A stretch of 64,000 bases of DNA from Litoditis marina. Lineage: Eukaryota > Nematoda > Chromadorea > Rhabditida > Rhabditidae. Under the pieces are notes generated by a model. The model was not told where the DNA came from. It worked only from the letters and a program-made list of their open reading frames with translations, and searched no databases. The first letter of the stretch is position 1; each line of letters begins with the position of its first letter. The stretch is from contig OZ038437.1 of NCBI GenBank assembly GCA_964036275.1, positions 7,259,804 through 7,323,803 on the forward strand, read 5' to 3'. Position numbers and translations under genes: made by a program. Positions 33,701-44,970 of the stretch are shown here, piece after piece.

Positions 33701-34685
33701 ACACATATGTATTGAAGGGCGAGTGGGTCTTACAACATACAAGTGAGCGCGGTGCTCCTGTCAAAACCAAAGTGAGCGGCGAAGGTCGCCTTAAAAGGGC
33801 GGCGGGCGTGCCACGGGACAGCCGTTATGGTTGCCCCATGGCACACTGTATAATATTTGGTTACAACATTTACAACTAATACTGTATGAGCACAATACTA
33901 CTGAAAGCGATGTATACACTGGTGAGTCTCAAAGAGGATACAACTAATCAAACCAAAACCTCAGTTGAGAGTGATTTCTCGACCAGATGGTGATCAGCGA
34001 ACCAAAGTACAGTTTCTGACCATATCTCGAAAGCACGAGGCCCCGTAGAATTGGAAATCGTAAGACGTACTGGAGAACCCCCCACCCCCACGGGAGTTGA
34101 AAATAGAAATGAAGAGGTTGAGTCGAACCCGCAGAGGGTTAAGCGTCGACAATTGTTCTTGCACAGCCATTCTAATACATTTTCCAGTGGCGCAATCCGT
34201 TTTCCAGCCGCTAAACAGAAATATATGAAATATGTTTGAATGGATAAGTTAGGACGGAAGAGCTGAACTAGATATTTCAATGGAAATCATTGGAATTTCC
34301 ACGACACCGTTCAGACATGGGTACCACAGAAGTAATCGTTCAGTTGTAGTGATACATTACGAACTCCCACGATTCAGTGGTAAACTTCTGGTAACGTTAA
34401 GAATGTTTAATGGTTCTAATTTGATTCATTAAATAAACCCATTGCGGTTTTTTTTGTTTCACAGTGTTATACTCTCTGAAGAGTTCCAAATGTGAAAAGT
34501 TTTCATCTGAAAACTATGAGATAGGGTATACTTTGGTGTTAGAAAATCGAAAATAGTAAATTTCATTCTAACAAATCTCCACAAATGTTTCAAAGTTTAT
34601 AATAACAATCTTTTAACTTTCTGAACATCAACAGTTTTCGGACATGGAATGCTTCGTTTTCATTTTGTCACATGTCAGCTCACCT
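30790..34685. other. long gene-free region
   Basis: No coding region is supported over about 3.9 kb. I noted a TATA-like TATATATAAGAG at 31,980, a duplicated CTCGCGGAATCG at 31,597 and 31,614, and GC-richer blocks at 32,750-32,880 and 33,640-33,850 that look like decayed interspersed elements. A 110-codon - strand frame at 33,948-34,280 has no recognisable feature. Confidence 0.4.
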
Positions 34686-34983
34686 GTTATCTACAGTACG
34701 AAATTGGACTCTTGAGGAGTTTTGGTGTGCAGTACGAAAATTCATCCACCACAGGCCTCATTCGTCGAACACTTTCGACGGTGTTCCTTGAACCAGTTCA
34801 CGCGGAAAATCTGTAAAAAGAAGTAATAGGTACTAAGTACTGGTCAAGAACTACTAGGAACTACAAAAATGGAATAAGTCAATATCAATTATGATATTCG
34901 TTTATTCGTTTACGTGAAATTCGACATAATGAAATCATAACTGTGAGGTTTACTCGAAGTCCTGAAGGTATTTTGTTACTCAC

Positions 34984-35147
34984 GTTGCATCCAACGTCTC
35001 CACGTCCATCTATTTTTCATATGGAAACGAGGCGTGGTTTCGGGAGACTGACAATCGAATATTCAGAGCTGCGAGGGTGATGGGTTCACACGACGCATTC
35101 ATAACCTGTTCGAGTTTATGTCGAACATATTTAGGGAATATGACCAT
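34984..35147 (-). CDS. RHxF exon, longest open copy
   Basis: After CATTTTCAG the frame reads MVIFPKYVRHKLEQVMN and stays open for about 45 residues, ending FPYEK and stop before GTGAGTAAC. This is the best-preserved member of the exon family. The + strand partner at 21,346 has a stop after the shared core. Confidence 0.5.
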
Positions 35148-35199
35148 CTGAAAATGGCTTGTTAGCATTCTGCGTGTCAGAAAGTGTGCGACAGAAGTT

Positions 35200-35392
35200 A
35201 TAGTCGTCTCCAACGGAAAGGCGGGAGGGTATTGTACATCTCACTTTCCGCTGTGTACGCACACATGTCTTTGGTTCCGAAATATGCTCGTGATGTGCCC
35301 TAATAGCGCAGTGGTTAGCGCCCTGCTACGAATATTTTGCTCGCCAGTTCGATTCCGGTGTGAGACGAAACTTATAAATCTGGGACTCACTA
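35200..35392 (+). mobile_element. tRNA-derived SINE, copy 3
   Basis: The leader starts TAGTCGTC and includes CACTTTCCGCTGTGTACGC. The A box is TAATAGCGCAGTGGTTAGCG and the B box is CAGTTCGATTCC. This is the clearest pol III promoter of the family. Confidence 0.8.
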
Positions 35393-35549
35393 TCACTACA
35401 GAAAATTGAAGGCGTGGTTGAAAAACAAAAGTTTTATATTATATCTTTCCATAAGCTCAGCACTCGACAGCAGTTTCAACTCCCATCAAAATTATTTTAG
35501 TTCGGCCAGTTTGAAATCATTATAGTGCGTGCCAACTGCATAAAATATC

Positions 35550-35628
35550 CCCCTCATGTGAGACTCGAACCCGGGCCAAAAGTTTAGGAGGCGCGCACGC
35601 TAACAACTATACCAACTGTGCTCATAGC
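35550..35628 (-). mobile_element. second tRNA-like family member
   Basis: On the - strand GCACAGTTGGTATAGTTG is followed by GGGTTCGAGTCTC, an A/B-box pair different from the other SINEs. The T stem pairs poorly, so it is more likely a tRNA-derived repeat or tRNA pseudogene than a working tRNA. Confidence 0.45.
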
Positions 35629-36505
35629 AACATTGTTGACGAATTGTCTATGGGTGTTCTTACACAGCATGAATTGACATATACAGTAGAGCCCCGTCTT
35701 TCTTCAAGCAAACTATAGTCGTGGCCAAATGCTTTTCTTAGATAGAAATCATACTGATTGTGTGAGGCAACAAATTTCGTGTTGTATGACTTAATAGAAA
35801 ACATACTATTTTTCATAAAGTCCTCAACGTCGTAGTTTGAACATTGTTTGTTGAATGTTATGGGAAATGGTGTTTTCGAGACGAAAGTTCCATCCTTCAG
35901 ATGGATAGCTGAGAGTTTTCTGTGATCCAATCTTTGTTCATCTTTTTCGCTGTCGTAGAATATTGGTTGCCTGCCCGCGACGGAACGACCATTTGGTCGT
36001 AGTGATCATATACATTCATCTGAATTAATAGAGGTAACGGTAACCTCCAGATCTTTTATAAATAATCGTTATCATTGTACGATCCGGTGAGTCACAAAGG
36101 GTGAGGCTAATAGTACACATTTTCTCTAAATTGACCAATACATAATTCAACTGTCATATTAATATTCTAATCTGGGAAGTATCTCAACTTTCTACGTTTT
36201 CTCGTAGGTTCCTTCAACTTTCACTTGATAACCGGGTCGTTGTTATGTTCTTGTCATTTTTACTTAGCTTCATCATCATTACTTATTTTAAATCCCACTA
36301 AAATGAGTACCTAAGATGAAACTAGGAATTCGAATATATTATTCAAACCACACTTCACGTTGTTCCAGGAACACTTTCTCTGACAAAAAAGTAATAAAGT
36401 GGTTCATTTTTATTCTGATTGTACTTATGATGAAACTACAAATTACAATTATAAAGTCATTTACGCCAATCTCATTCGGAAATGTTCACTCTTTAACTTT
36501 TGTAA
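35629..36505. other. no supported gene
   Basis: A 102-codon - strand frame (35,622-35,930) is open but has no recognisable feature and starts inside the tRNA-like repeat flank. The rest is AT-rich. Confidence 0.3.
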
Positions 36506-37056
36506 TGACAGTTTAAACGCGCGTTTGAACGAAGAGCTAGAGTCGGAACTTACCAGACTCGTCGTCGGAGTACACTGTCGGTACCGGTTGGATTCTTTGA
36601 TTCTGTCTTCAGACGCTAGGCAATCGATGTTCTAGTCATCAATCCAGAGCTAGTATTGGACAGAATAGTATCACTGAAATCGGGTATAGTGTACATGTAG
36701 TGCTCTGAATTGCCATGATACTATAATGAATGAAAGCATGAATTCATTACGCAAATGAAGCGTGTGATAAGATAAATGGATAAAATGGAAAACATTGTCG
36801 TTCCCAAATTGTGTTCCAAATTATCTTGGAACATCACGAATATTCGGGAACAACCGAGTGTAGATTATGATTGTATGAACCAAAACGTAAATAACAAAAT
36901 ATTCATAACTTCAAATAATGAATGTTCACGCAAAAATTGCTTCAACAAAAACTAAAACAAAACTGACCTTACTAAATGTTTGGAGCAGACTCAAGCAGTC
37001 CATTCAGTTTCGATTCGAATTTATGTCGAATGCAATTTGACAATATATGTCTAAAA
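36505..37056 (-). pseudogene. mirror copy of RHxF plus acidic exons
   Basis: The RHxF block (36,968-37,056) reads CIRHKFESKLNG and ends before GTCAGT. The acidic block (about 36,560-36,640) keeps CLASED but is then frameshifted relative to 20,455-20,536, although its donor CTG|GTAAGT survives. Confidence 0.5.
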
Positions 37057-37160
37057 ATCGAATATTTAATAGGCGATGAAATTGTTCTGAAATGATGACT
37101 GGCAAATACGCTAGCGGTGCTAGAAACACAGTATAAATCCAAACGTATGGTATGTAGAGT

Positions 37161-38020
37161 TTTTGTCAGATAGTGTCAAAACTGATTCAACTTTAAAAAT
37201 AGTTCACTGGTCACATCATGTTAAAAACAAAAATCTACCTAAGAACTATCTGTGTCAAACGTTCATCTGGTGCGGTTTGTCTTCAAGCTTCTTGAGAAAC
37301 CTGATTGTGAGTTTTAAAGCCCCATGTATTCCGTACTAGAATTTTATGTATTGTGTGCCATTGAGACCTGAGATTAGATAAACACTCTACAGTTACTCAA
37401 TTTTACAGTAACGTGAAATATGTTAAACACAACAGAACTCAGAAACGTGCAAGGACAAAGTGCACAATTCCTCATCAAAATGGTAACTTTACGTGCCTAT
37501 TCATTTGACTTCTAGTATAACAACCTGCTCAGCCCTACAAACATCAAAAAGTGCAAGATTGACATATCTGATCATGGCTCTATGGGTATTATATCATCAG
37601 GTCAGATTTTGTGTAGATAAGAACAACTGGCAAGTGGTGAGGTAACAACTCATGCGAATATTACTCTATCGCAAGTTTTACACTCATAACCGCTCATGTA
37701 AATTGAGACACATCAGAAACTGAGACACTTTACATATATAACAGTGAAATGTTAGTAAACAGTGAGCCTACTTTGGCTGGGTCAATAAGGTGATCACCAG
37801 TTGCATTCTCTACCTCTACCAGTAATGAATGGAAAAGACACGTAGGACGCGAAGAAGTTTGGACAAAATGAAACTTCATCGTGCACGTTTTGTAATTCTC
37901 ATGTGAACGCCTTGTTTCATGTGGATGTATGAAAAGATGTGACAAGGAGTGTGGTGGTAATGCGACAGGCACAGACAACCCATATTTCACAGGACGTTAG
38001 GTTACTAGAAGTTGCAAATT
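37161..38020. other. gene-free stretch
   Basis: No repeat boundaries or coding frames could be supported. Confidence 0.35.
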
Positions 38021-38026
38021 CAGTGA

Positions 38027-38320
38027 AGAACCGTGTCCTTCTCGAACCAAATCGCAAACCGGTCACTGGAGAACCGAACCTAACCGACCGAAGCGACTTT
38101 TAAACTGATCGGTTCTCCAGTGAATTCGAACCGAACCGACATTAATCATGATTCAAACGAGCAAGTCGTAGACAAGGTAAAATAAGTAGGTCCCGGATCG
38201 GTTCGAAGCATTCACTGGAGAATCGGTCGGTTCCGAGCAGTGGTTCGGTCGGTTCGGTTTGGTGGTCGCGTCACTGTTTTGCAATTCGGTTTGAGGAGGA
38301 CCCGGTTCTCGGGTGAACTA
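38027..38320. mobile_element. palindromic AACCGA-rich MITE
   Basis: Inverted arms of about 50 bp: GTGTCCTTCTCGAACC at the left against GGTTTGAGGAGGAC at the right. The centre is rich in CGAACCGAACC and in CACTGGAGAA flanking GGTTCGG. It is related in composition, but not identical in ends, to the CCCGAACC palindromes of the array spacers. Confidence 0.6.
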
Positions 38321-38745
38321 GCCACTATGACTTTAGAATAGACATCTAGACTTGCACTAGATAGGAATAGTAATGCATGGTACTAGTAGTAGGCGGTATT
38401 TAGACAATGAAAAGTCACGGTTGATATGACTTGAGGTAACAAAAAGGAGTGCTGGGATAATAACTTGAGGTCATGTTATTGTCACGGCATATATACTTGC
38501 AACTCGCTCAAGTTATTAGATACATCAGAGAATGTACCTATTGAGGTCGCTTTAAGAGAGAATGTACCTATTGAGGTCGCTTTAATTACACTCCTGATGG
38601 CTATGACGCGATTCTAGAGAACAGTTTTGAAACTAATAATACATAGAAAGTAACAGACCTTTCTTAACACTATTTACAAACATTCGAAGGTAAGAAATAT
38701 TCAAAGATGTGGACAAGTCAACAGACTCATTTTGTTTAGAGAATA

Positions 38746-38935
38746 CTATAGTCGTCGACAACGGCGGGTACTGTATATCTCACTTACCGCTGTGTACGCA
38801 CATCATGTCTCCGATGCCAAATATTGACTGCTAGGTAATCTGATAGCGCAGAGCAAAGGTTAGCGCCCTACAACGAATCTTTTGCTTGCAGGTTCGATTC
38901 CGGCGAGAAAATAAATTATGAAGTTTGGCACACAC
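38746..38935 (+). mobile_element. tRNA-derived SINE, copy 4
   Basis: The leader TAGTCGTCGACAACGGCGGG, then CCGCTGTGTACGCAC, then A box GATAGCGCAG with a short insertion and B box GGTTCGATTCCGGC. Confidence 0.75.
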
Positions 38936-38999
38936 TCTGACTACGGACTCAAAAACTATGGCTATGAAGAGTTTTCAATCAATAAGTTAATTTAAACTC

Positions 39000-39140
39000 T
39001 GTCGGCGTAAAAATTCTCATGAGAATCTCGTGACCACCTCATGAGCTACTCGTGAGCTTTTAATGTTGAAACATAGCGATCAATAGAATCTCATGAGAAG
39101 CTCGTGAGATATTGCTCGTGAGGTCTGATATCGAGAATTT
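39000..39140. mobile_element. diverged CTCATGAG MITE
   Basis: Multiple CTCATGAG and CTCGTGAG palindromes, with the central text TGTTGAAACATAGCGATCAAT matching the better-preserved elements at 41,505, 51,836 and 60,707. The GGCGGC ends are reduced to TCGGCGTA at the left. Confidence 0.6.
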
Positions 39141-39743
39141 CTCAAAATGATAAGGTGACTGAGGTTTGCAGTAGGCAAACCAATGTAAAGTGGGAAAGAG
39201 AGATAGTAGGCTAGGAATATCATTCGGACATTTCATCCCGTTTTGACCTGGTCTTTTGTTTGTTTTCACGATTTGCTTGAGCGAAAACCTCTTTTCCGAC
39301 ACCAAAAAGCATAAAACGATTCGAAATTGAACTTTTCAATGCGCGAAAGACTTGGTATCATCAACATTTTTAAATCTTTCAATTTTTAGAAAACTGAGAC
39401 TCTACCGTGACTCAGAGTTAGTTTCGTGGTCAAAATTATTCATTCAAGTATTCACGCAAGCTGATCCTCTATTTTATTTCGATGAATTGCTGTCGCGCCT
39501 ATACTGAATTTTACGACCACAAACTATCGTAGAAATGAATATTCGATGAGATGTTACCCATCCGTTTATGCCATTCACACTCTGTGACTGCTAACCAAAA
39601 TATTGACTAGTTTTCTCTCTGTTTTCAAACTTCTCAACAGGATTTCTCATAAACGGTTTCTGAAAAACGAGAGCGCACCAATCCTCTTAAGACACCACAA
39701 AATGTCCAGCCATCGCTACATACCACGATGCTATACTATTTTT

Positions 39744-39954
39744 CATTCCTACTGAGACTCCTACAGTAAGATTTCGAAACTACCAAACTGTTTTTCTTAC
39801 TCACTTATGATCGGAAAGGTTAAGGATTTTTGCATCTCATTCTCGCTCTCAGGTACAGTTACTAAACGAGAGGATTTTTGATGACCTAAGTTTTCAGCTT
39901 CACAACAGCCTCCGGAAAAATGGTAAGGTCACTGTAGGAGTCTCAGTAAGAATG
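39744..39954. mobile_element. MITE, CATTCCTACTGAGACT family
   Basis: The left end is CATTCCTACTGAGACTCC and the right end GGAGTCTCAGTAAGAATG. The inverted repeats are about 25 bp. It shares its ends with the copies in the intron of the 14.7-16.1 kb Cys gene. Confidence 0.7.
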
Positions 39955-40321
39955 GTGGGAACCATACACCTGCATAGAGAAAGAATGTTTTGTGAGTTTA
40001 CCGTGTATTTCACCCAACAACGTATCTATATATTGCACCAATGCTGTGCATGACTAGACAGCAATGATTCACAAAATGTGACCATACTCGAACGACTCTT
40101 TATTTTTTAATAATAATAATGATAATTAGTTTATCAAAACACTGTATAACAATCAAGTGAGAGACAAATTGATATCTTATGAATTGATGTTTAAGGCTAG
40201 TACAAGAGCAATAAATAGAATTGCATAAACTTGAAGAGAAAACTGGTTTATAGCTTAACACGTGGGAACACGAAATACATTTAGGGCTGAGATACTGCTA
40301 TATTCTCAGGTTCTCTTTCAG

Positions 40322-40437
40322 GTTTCAAATGGAAGTTTAGAGCAATGTGTGCGAACTGTCATACACGGTACTGCGCCTGCTGCGCCGAGATAATGCTAGA
40401 AGCTGGTGGAACTGCCTGTATTGTATGCAGTGATTGA
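40322..40437 (+). CDS. CxxC-x4-CxxC exon, right-hand relative
   Basis: After TTCTCTTTCAG the frame reads KFRAMCANCHTRYCACCAEI, then LEAGGTACIVCSD and TGA. The spacing C-x2-C-x4-C-x2-C-x11-C-x2-C is a likely zinc knuckle. It is a relative of the last exon of the 14.7-16.1 kb gene (KRCNKCNCIICKEM). The two are on opposite strands at mirrored places of the central inverted duplication. No upstream exon could be identified. Confidence 0.5.
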
Positions 40438-40808
40438 ACACTGCCTATATTTCTCATTCATGTACTCTCAATGCTAATTAGCGAAGTCCCCCAAGGAAGC
40501 AAGTTGGATTGTTTTGTTAAACATTTTTTGCTATACCGCTTAGCACGAATAAAAAAATAAATCCATGCCATCTTAATAAATGAACATAACAATGAAGACG
40601 ATGTGATGAATGGCGCGGTGCTGCTGGCAGTGATGGGTAGGTGACTGCGGAAGTGAATGCAGGAGAGCTGTAAACATATGTTATAAGAAAAATATAATCC
40701 GTTTCAACAATCGATGGCTCTCTATTTCTACAGTAATCTTCGAAACACTCAATAGGGTATCTAGATAACACACAAAACATAAAAACCCTTATACGAACTC
40801 TTTCTCAC

Positions 40809-41372
40809 CTCTTCCCTCTCACGCCACATCGTGATCCACGGGTCTTCCATCTCCACACTTGTACCCTGTTCTAACTGTCTGTCCACGCCTTCGACTAGCG
40901 CCACCTCATCGGCGAATAATACGCCCGATGTACGGTAAAATACGTTTCTGGAAATAATAGTTTCAGTTTCTATACACTTCTCAGTACAGTTTCTATACAC
41001 TTCTCATAGTTCTAATTATGTCACATGAACTGTTTTCAACGCGTTTTTACGTTTTTCACACTAGTAGTTTTGTGATTGGGAAAAACTTTGGAAAAAAGTA
41101 CGGTATTAAAATCATTAACTGAGGGTCTGTTCTTCATAGAAAACTTTTCGCCAAAATGATATAAAAGAATGTTTCTATTTCCTGTAATAACCTAAATCCC
41201 TAATTACATGTTCTAAGTTTTGTTCACCTTTTCGACGATGGCGGCAATGTTTGCCGCCACGTTGGCCTCTTGTTGACGACGGGGCGGCCAAAACCCCGTC
41301 CGAACGACGTGGAGTACGTCTTCGAGCACTTCGTGTCGTTCCTCTGAAGTCATGGCGTTTTGAGAATCTGCC
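40809..41372 (-). pseudogene. small Glu/Arg-rich element gene, unit 0, exons 1-2 only
   Basis: Exon 1 (41,228-41,372) contains MTSEERHEVLEDVLHVVRTG. Exon 2 (40,809-40,947) contains VDRQLEQGTSVEMED and MWREREE. Exon 3, which is present in the two full units (50,664-50,792 and 59,526-59,654), lies beyond the truncation and is lost. Confidence 0.55.
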
Positions 41373-41504
41373 CTGTAATATACTAAAATTCAATTAAATA
41401 ATTACGTAAGTAAGCATTCTAATGAGACAGCGTGCACTGTAATTGCACGTTTCTGAGCTCTGCTGTGTTTAACATGTTTCACGTAACAGTGCAATCGCTT
41501 AACA

Positions 41505-41684
41505 GGCGGCGTAGCAATCCCTCCAATCTCACGAGAAGTTCATATGAGTTTCTCATGAGATACCTGATGAGCTACTCATGAACTCTCAATGTTGTAGCAT
41601 AGCAATCAATGGAATCGCATGAGAAGCTCATGCGAATAGCTCATGAGGTATCTCATGAGAATTTTGAGAGATTGCTACGCCGCC
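41505..41684. mobile_element. 180-bp MITE with GGCGGCGTAGCAATC ends, copy 1
   Basis: Perfect 15-bp inverted ends GGCGGCGTAGCAATC and GATTGCTACGCCGCC. The interior is full of CTCATGAG palindromes. Copies occupy the same place in the other units, so insertion predates amplification. Confidence 0.85.
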
Positions 41685-42137
41685 AGTACACAGATATTAG
41701 CCTCACGTCTCGTATACAAGGAGGGGTAACATATCGTTCCCAATCGGATCACGATGAAATCCAAAATACCGATGTCATTATCTGCCGCAAAAAATCACTT
41801 TAAGTGAATGCATTTGAATAAGACTTCTACTGTGTGTTTTGTTAATCCTGGGAGATTGGCCCAAATTGTTCCGTGTGTGATTTGTTTTATCCGTATTGTC
41901 ATACTGTTTACCTTCATTTACTGTGATGACCGAATGATGTTTGATTTCTGACACTTTTTCCGCTTTTGAGTGTTTGTATCCTACTGTCATTTTTTGTTTC
42001 TCCTCTTGTATAATATCACATGCTTGCATGTAAATAAATAAATCAATCAATAATCCCCTTGGGAGCAATATGGAGTTTTTATTACGATTGCTTTCAGTAG
42101 GGGTCAAACAGCGATAAAGAGATATGTGGATTGTACA

Positions 42138-42425
42138 CTATTGGTCAATATCAAAATCGAACTTGTTCAACATGTAATAACGAATGAATTTGTCGTCCAA
42201 ATATTCTCTGTATGCCACACAAAACTCTATATATTCAACTTCGTGAATGTATGTTTTCGTAAAATGGATCATTATGAAGTTTTCCCGTAAACAGTTACTA
42301 GGATAAAATTTATACACTTTCCCTGTTCTGATATGCGAATTGTCAATGCGAATTGAATAAACAAGGTACTGACCTTCGAGAAAAGAATCATATTTATCTC
42401 TCCATATAGTTTGAATATATGTCAA
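42138..42425 (-). CDS. conserved 95-residue frame, unit 0
   Basis: The frame starts MTYIQTIWRDKYD and contains GKVYKFYPSN, a segment KTYIHEVEYIEFC and a C-terminal KFDFDIDQ. In the two full units the same frame is cut at the same place by a TAG (positions near 52,541 and 61,413). The start overlaps, in another frame, the RHxF exon (RPSYTRIV, TGA, HIFKLYGE). Which frame was used cannot be decided from sequence alone. Function unknown. Confidence 0.4.
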   Translation of the reverse strand: MTYIQTIWRDKYDSFLEGQYLVYSIRIDNSHIRTGKVYKFYPSNCLRENFIMIHFTKTYIHEVEYIEFCVAYREYLDDKFIRYYMLNKFDFDIDQ

Positions 42426-43468
42426 ACAATCCTCGTGTAAGAAGGTCTCCTTCTCAGATTGATACCATCATAAACCCAGATCTGAAAATGTTTATTGAAT
42501 AACAAATGATTAGGCAAAAATCAACAAAAAATGAAAGTTCACTGATGTGATATGTATAAGAGAGGAGAACATATGATATACAGTATACTACTTATCATGC
42601 ACATCTGGACTGGTACAGTTTGTATTTGAACTTTTTGTGTTTGTTTCCTGATTGAAAACTGACTATAATAATGCTTGGTGTGGTTCGGTTTGAATCGTGG
42701 AAGTTGCAGGTAAAATAACAAGAGTACAAGAAGTTGCTTGAAAAAATGCAGTAGAATACTGACGAATAGTTCGAATGTAACATTTCACGTGAATCTAACG
42801 TGAGTACACAAATGACTAGTAAATGAAGATTAACCAAGCATGTTGTGAGGGGACTGTAACTGACAATACTGGCTCAACTTTCAAGGGGCGCGGTCAATGC
42901 CTGAACCTATTCCCAAGCGATTAGCTTAATGTGAAAGAAAGCCGAAAAGGGGTCATGAGAATGTGAAGTCTAACTATTAATGAGCACTGTTTCCTTAATT
43001 TCGCGAAAACCAATTATGCATAATAAATAAGAAAGGTGAAACATGAAATTAGTATGGAAAAGACTGTAAAATGGACTATTTGCATTTCACAGGGATGTGT
43101 AATGGGAGAACTGACAATTACAAAAGAGGTGCGACTAATTGGGGTATCTCCAAAAGGCACGTAGTGAGGGTACCATGGCAAAAAGTCGAAAATCCATGAA
43201 CTTGCTTGAGAACTTGGCTATGCTCATGGGAAAGGAGTTGAAAAATGTTTGTCAGATATAAGTTAGGTATCAACTTGTAGTTCAATTCCGCTGTGTTTCA
43301 GTATTGAGTTTAACTCAACGTTGTGTTGAAGGATCAAACTACAAAAGCGATGGGTAACACACATGTTACTCCCGCAGGGAAAATGAAAATGTTGGTCTGA
43401 TCTCGGTTAGATTTTTAATCTGTAGTTCAATTCCGCAACGATTCAGTAGTACAATGAACACAACGGTA

Positions 43469-43909
43469 TAGTTCGTTTCACCCATCGATAGCAGTCAGCC
43501 ATGCTGGCCGAGCGCGCCCTACATTGCAGGCGACTGATCTGGCAGCTTGCCAGTCTTTTCATTGCAAATAAAAATTCAAAAACTGGTTATTTTAGGATTT
43601 TTGCAACTTTTTTGTTTTCAAAAGATTCCCACATGATCGGGGAGTAATTTAAACCACGTTTTGTGTGATAAAATAAGCATTGAACAACGGCCAGAAAAGA
43701 TGGTTTGATATCACTGTTTTTAGTTTGGGCCAACATGTTCAGATGGCCGGCTGCTTGTGGGCGCCGCACCACCTATCCCAGCTGAGTTCAATACCCAGCT
43801 GGTGCACAATTTTGATTAGGCTGATCGCTGTTGGAAACTTTCCAATACAATTGACTCCGCCCACTAAAATATACTGTAACTGGCTGCTATCGATGGTTGA
43901 AACGAACTA
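43469..43909. mobile_element. 441-bp MITE with TA duplication (Tc1/mariner-like)
   Basis: Inverted ends of 26 bp: TAGTTCGTTTCACCCATCGA at the left, TCGATGGTTGAAACGAACTA at the right, with one mismatch. It is flanked by TA on both sides, and the third spacer (near 62,672) has the empty site GGTACC. It is found in the first spacer only, so inserted after amplification. Confidence 0.85.
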
Positions 43910-44721
43910 TACCTATGCAGATCAAACTACAAAACCAGTCGGAAACACGCTAGTTAGACTAATAGGGAAAAGTGAAAATATTTCTCTGGTCTTGGTTCAA
44001 TCCTTATCTCCCAATGCGTTTGGGGATAATTTGGACACAACGATGTGTATAAACATCAAACTACAAACCCCATCGAAAACACGCAGGCTATCCTAACGAG
44101 TGTTGTGGATGTAACTGGAGACGTTAATCTGTTTCCTGGTTTGCGAGGCTATAAATATATGTAATTGTCCGCTCAGGCTGCCAGGAAAAAGAACCGAATA
44201 CGTATTTCCATACCCATACAAACCAACATTTCAGGTTGCAACACTGAAACGTTCCCCTCTCCCTCAAAACTTATAACTTTTAAAATTTAAAATTCCAAGT
44301 TCCACGTGATTCCGATAAGTGTTTTCGAGCTCGTTTCGGTCCAGGCCAAAATCATCCATTTTAGTACCCACGCAAGGTGTTCTCTATTGTGTTTGTATGA
44401 CATGGTGCCGCGCCTAATCTGAATTTTACGACCACTAAACCGTGAACATGGTAACCTAGGTGGACATGAAACCACACGCCTAGTTTTTATTCTTCTCTTA
44501 CTCTGAGACCACCAGCCAACACGGTTGTTCTACTATTTAGTTTATAATTATCAACTGGTTTTCACGAAAATAATAGATCAATGATTCAATTGAGTTTGCT
44601 CTTTCCAAGGTAAGCCACAACGGTGTACAACTTCATCCAGCTGTTTTTGTAGTTTGATTTTGTTTTTCCCGGTTGAAACTCATCAGGTGTAGGGTGTACG
44701 AACAGTGACCAACAACGGCAA

Positions 44722-44970
44722 ATTTCTTCCCGAACCGACTCTTCCCGAACCAAAATCGAACCGATTCTTCCCGAACCACTTGGGTACAAACCGACAGGAA
44801 ACCGCACCAAACCCTAACAAACGTTACTTAGACGACCAAATTCAGCATTTATCAGTTGGATTGGTTCGGTCAATCTTATTCAGCCTTGATTTGGTTCGGT
44901 TTGGAACGAACCACCGGGTTCGGGAAGAATCGGTTTGATTTTGGTTCGGGAAGAGTCGGTTCGGGAGAAA
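44722..44970. mobile_element. CCCGAACC palindrome, copy 1
   Basis: Arms of about 52 bp (TTCTTCCCGAACCGACTC against GAGTCGGTTCGGGAGAA) around a centre of about 145 bp. Present in all three spacers. Confidence 0.75.

Larger units (their letters stand above)
34690..37160 (-). repeat. right arm of central inverted duplication
   Basis: This is the reverse partner of 19,990-22,230. The order of blocks is the mirror image. Two tRNA-like insertions at 35.2 and 35.55 kb are specific to this arm. Length and divergence show that it is older than the 5-14 kb palindrome. Confidence 0.65.
40780..42985 (-). mobile_element. truncated right end of a Polinton-derived unit (unit 0)
   Basis: It matches 51,150-53,310 and 60,015-62,180. 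The unique boundary is near 40,780, where similarity to the other copies starts. It carries exons 1 and 2 of the small - strand gene (41,228-41,372 and 40,809-40,947), the 180-bp MITE, the conserved 95-residue frame (42,138-42,425) and the terminal inverted repeat (about 42,780-42,985). Confidence 0.85.

Noticed and set aside
33948..34280. 110-codon - strand frame
   Set aside because: No homology, motif or splice signal, and no conserved copy in the window.
35281..35370. Possible tRNA gene
   Set aside because: A and B boxes are good but the cloverleaf cannot be formed and sister copies are embedded in a longer repeat, so it is a SINE.
40517..40780. Frame ending at the array boundary as exon 3 of the small unit gene
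   Set aside because: Sequence does not match exon 3 of units 1 and 2; similarity to the units begins only at about 40,780.
44287..44475. Recurring frame MVSCPPRLPCSRFSG in all three spacers
   Set aside because: It coincides with a dispersed repeat also present at 39.4-39.6 kb, where no frame is kept.
44586..44810. Recurring frame MVRFPVGLYPSGSG in all three spacers
   Set aside because: It lies in the CCCGAACC palindrome; repetition of DNA explains its recurrence.
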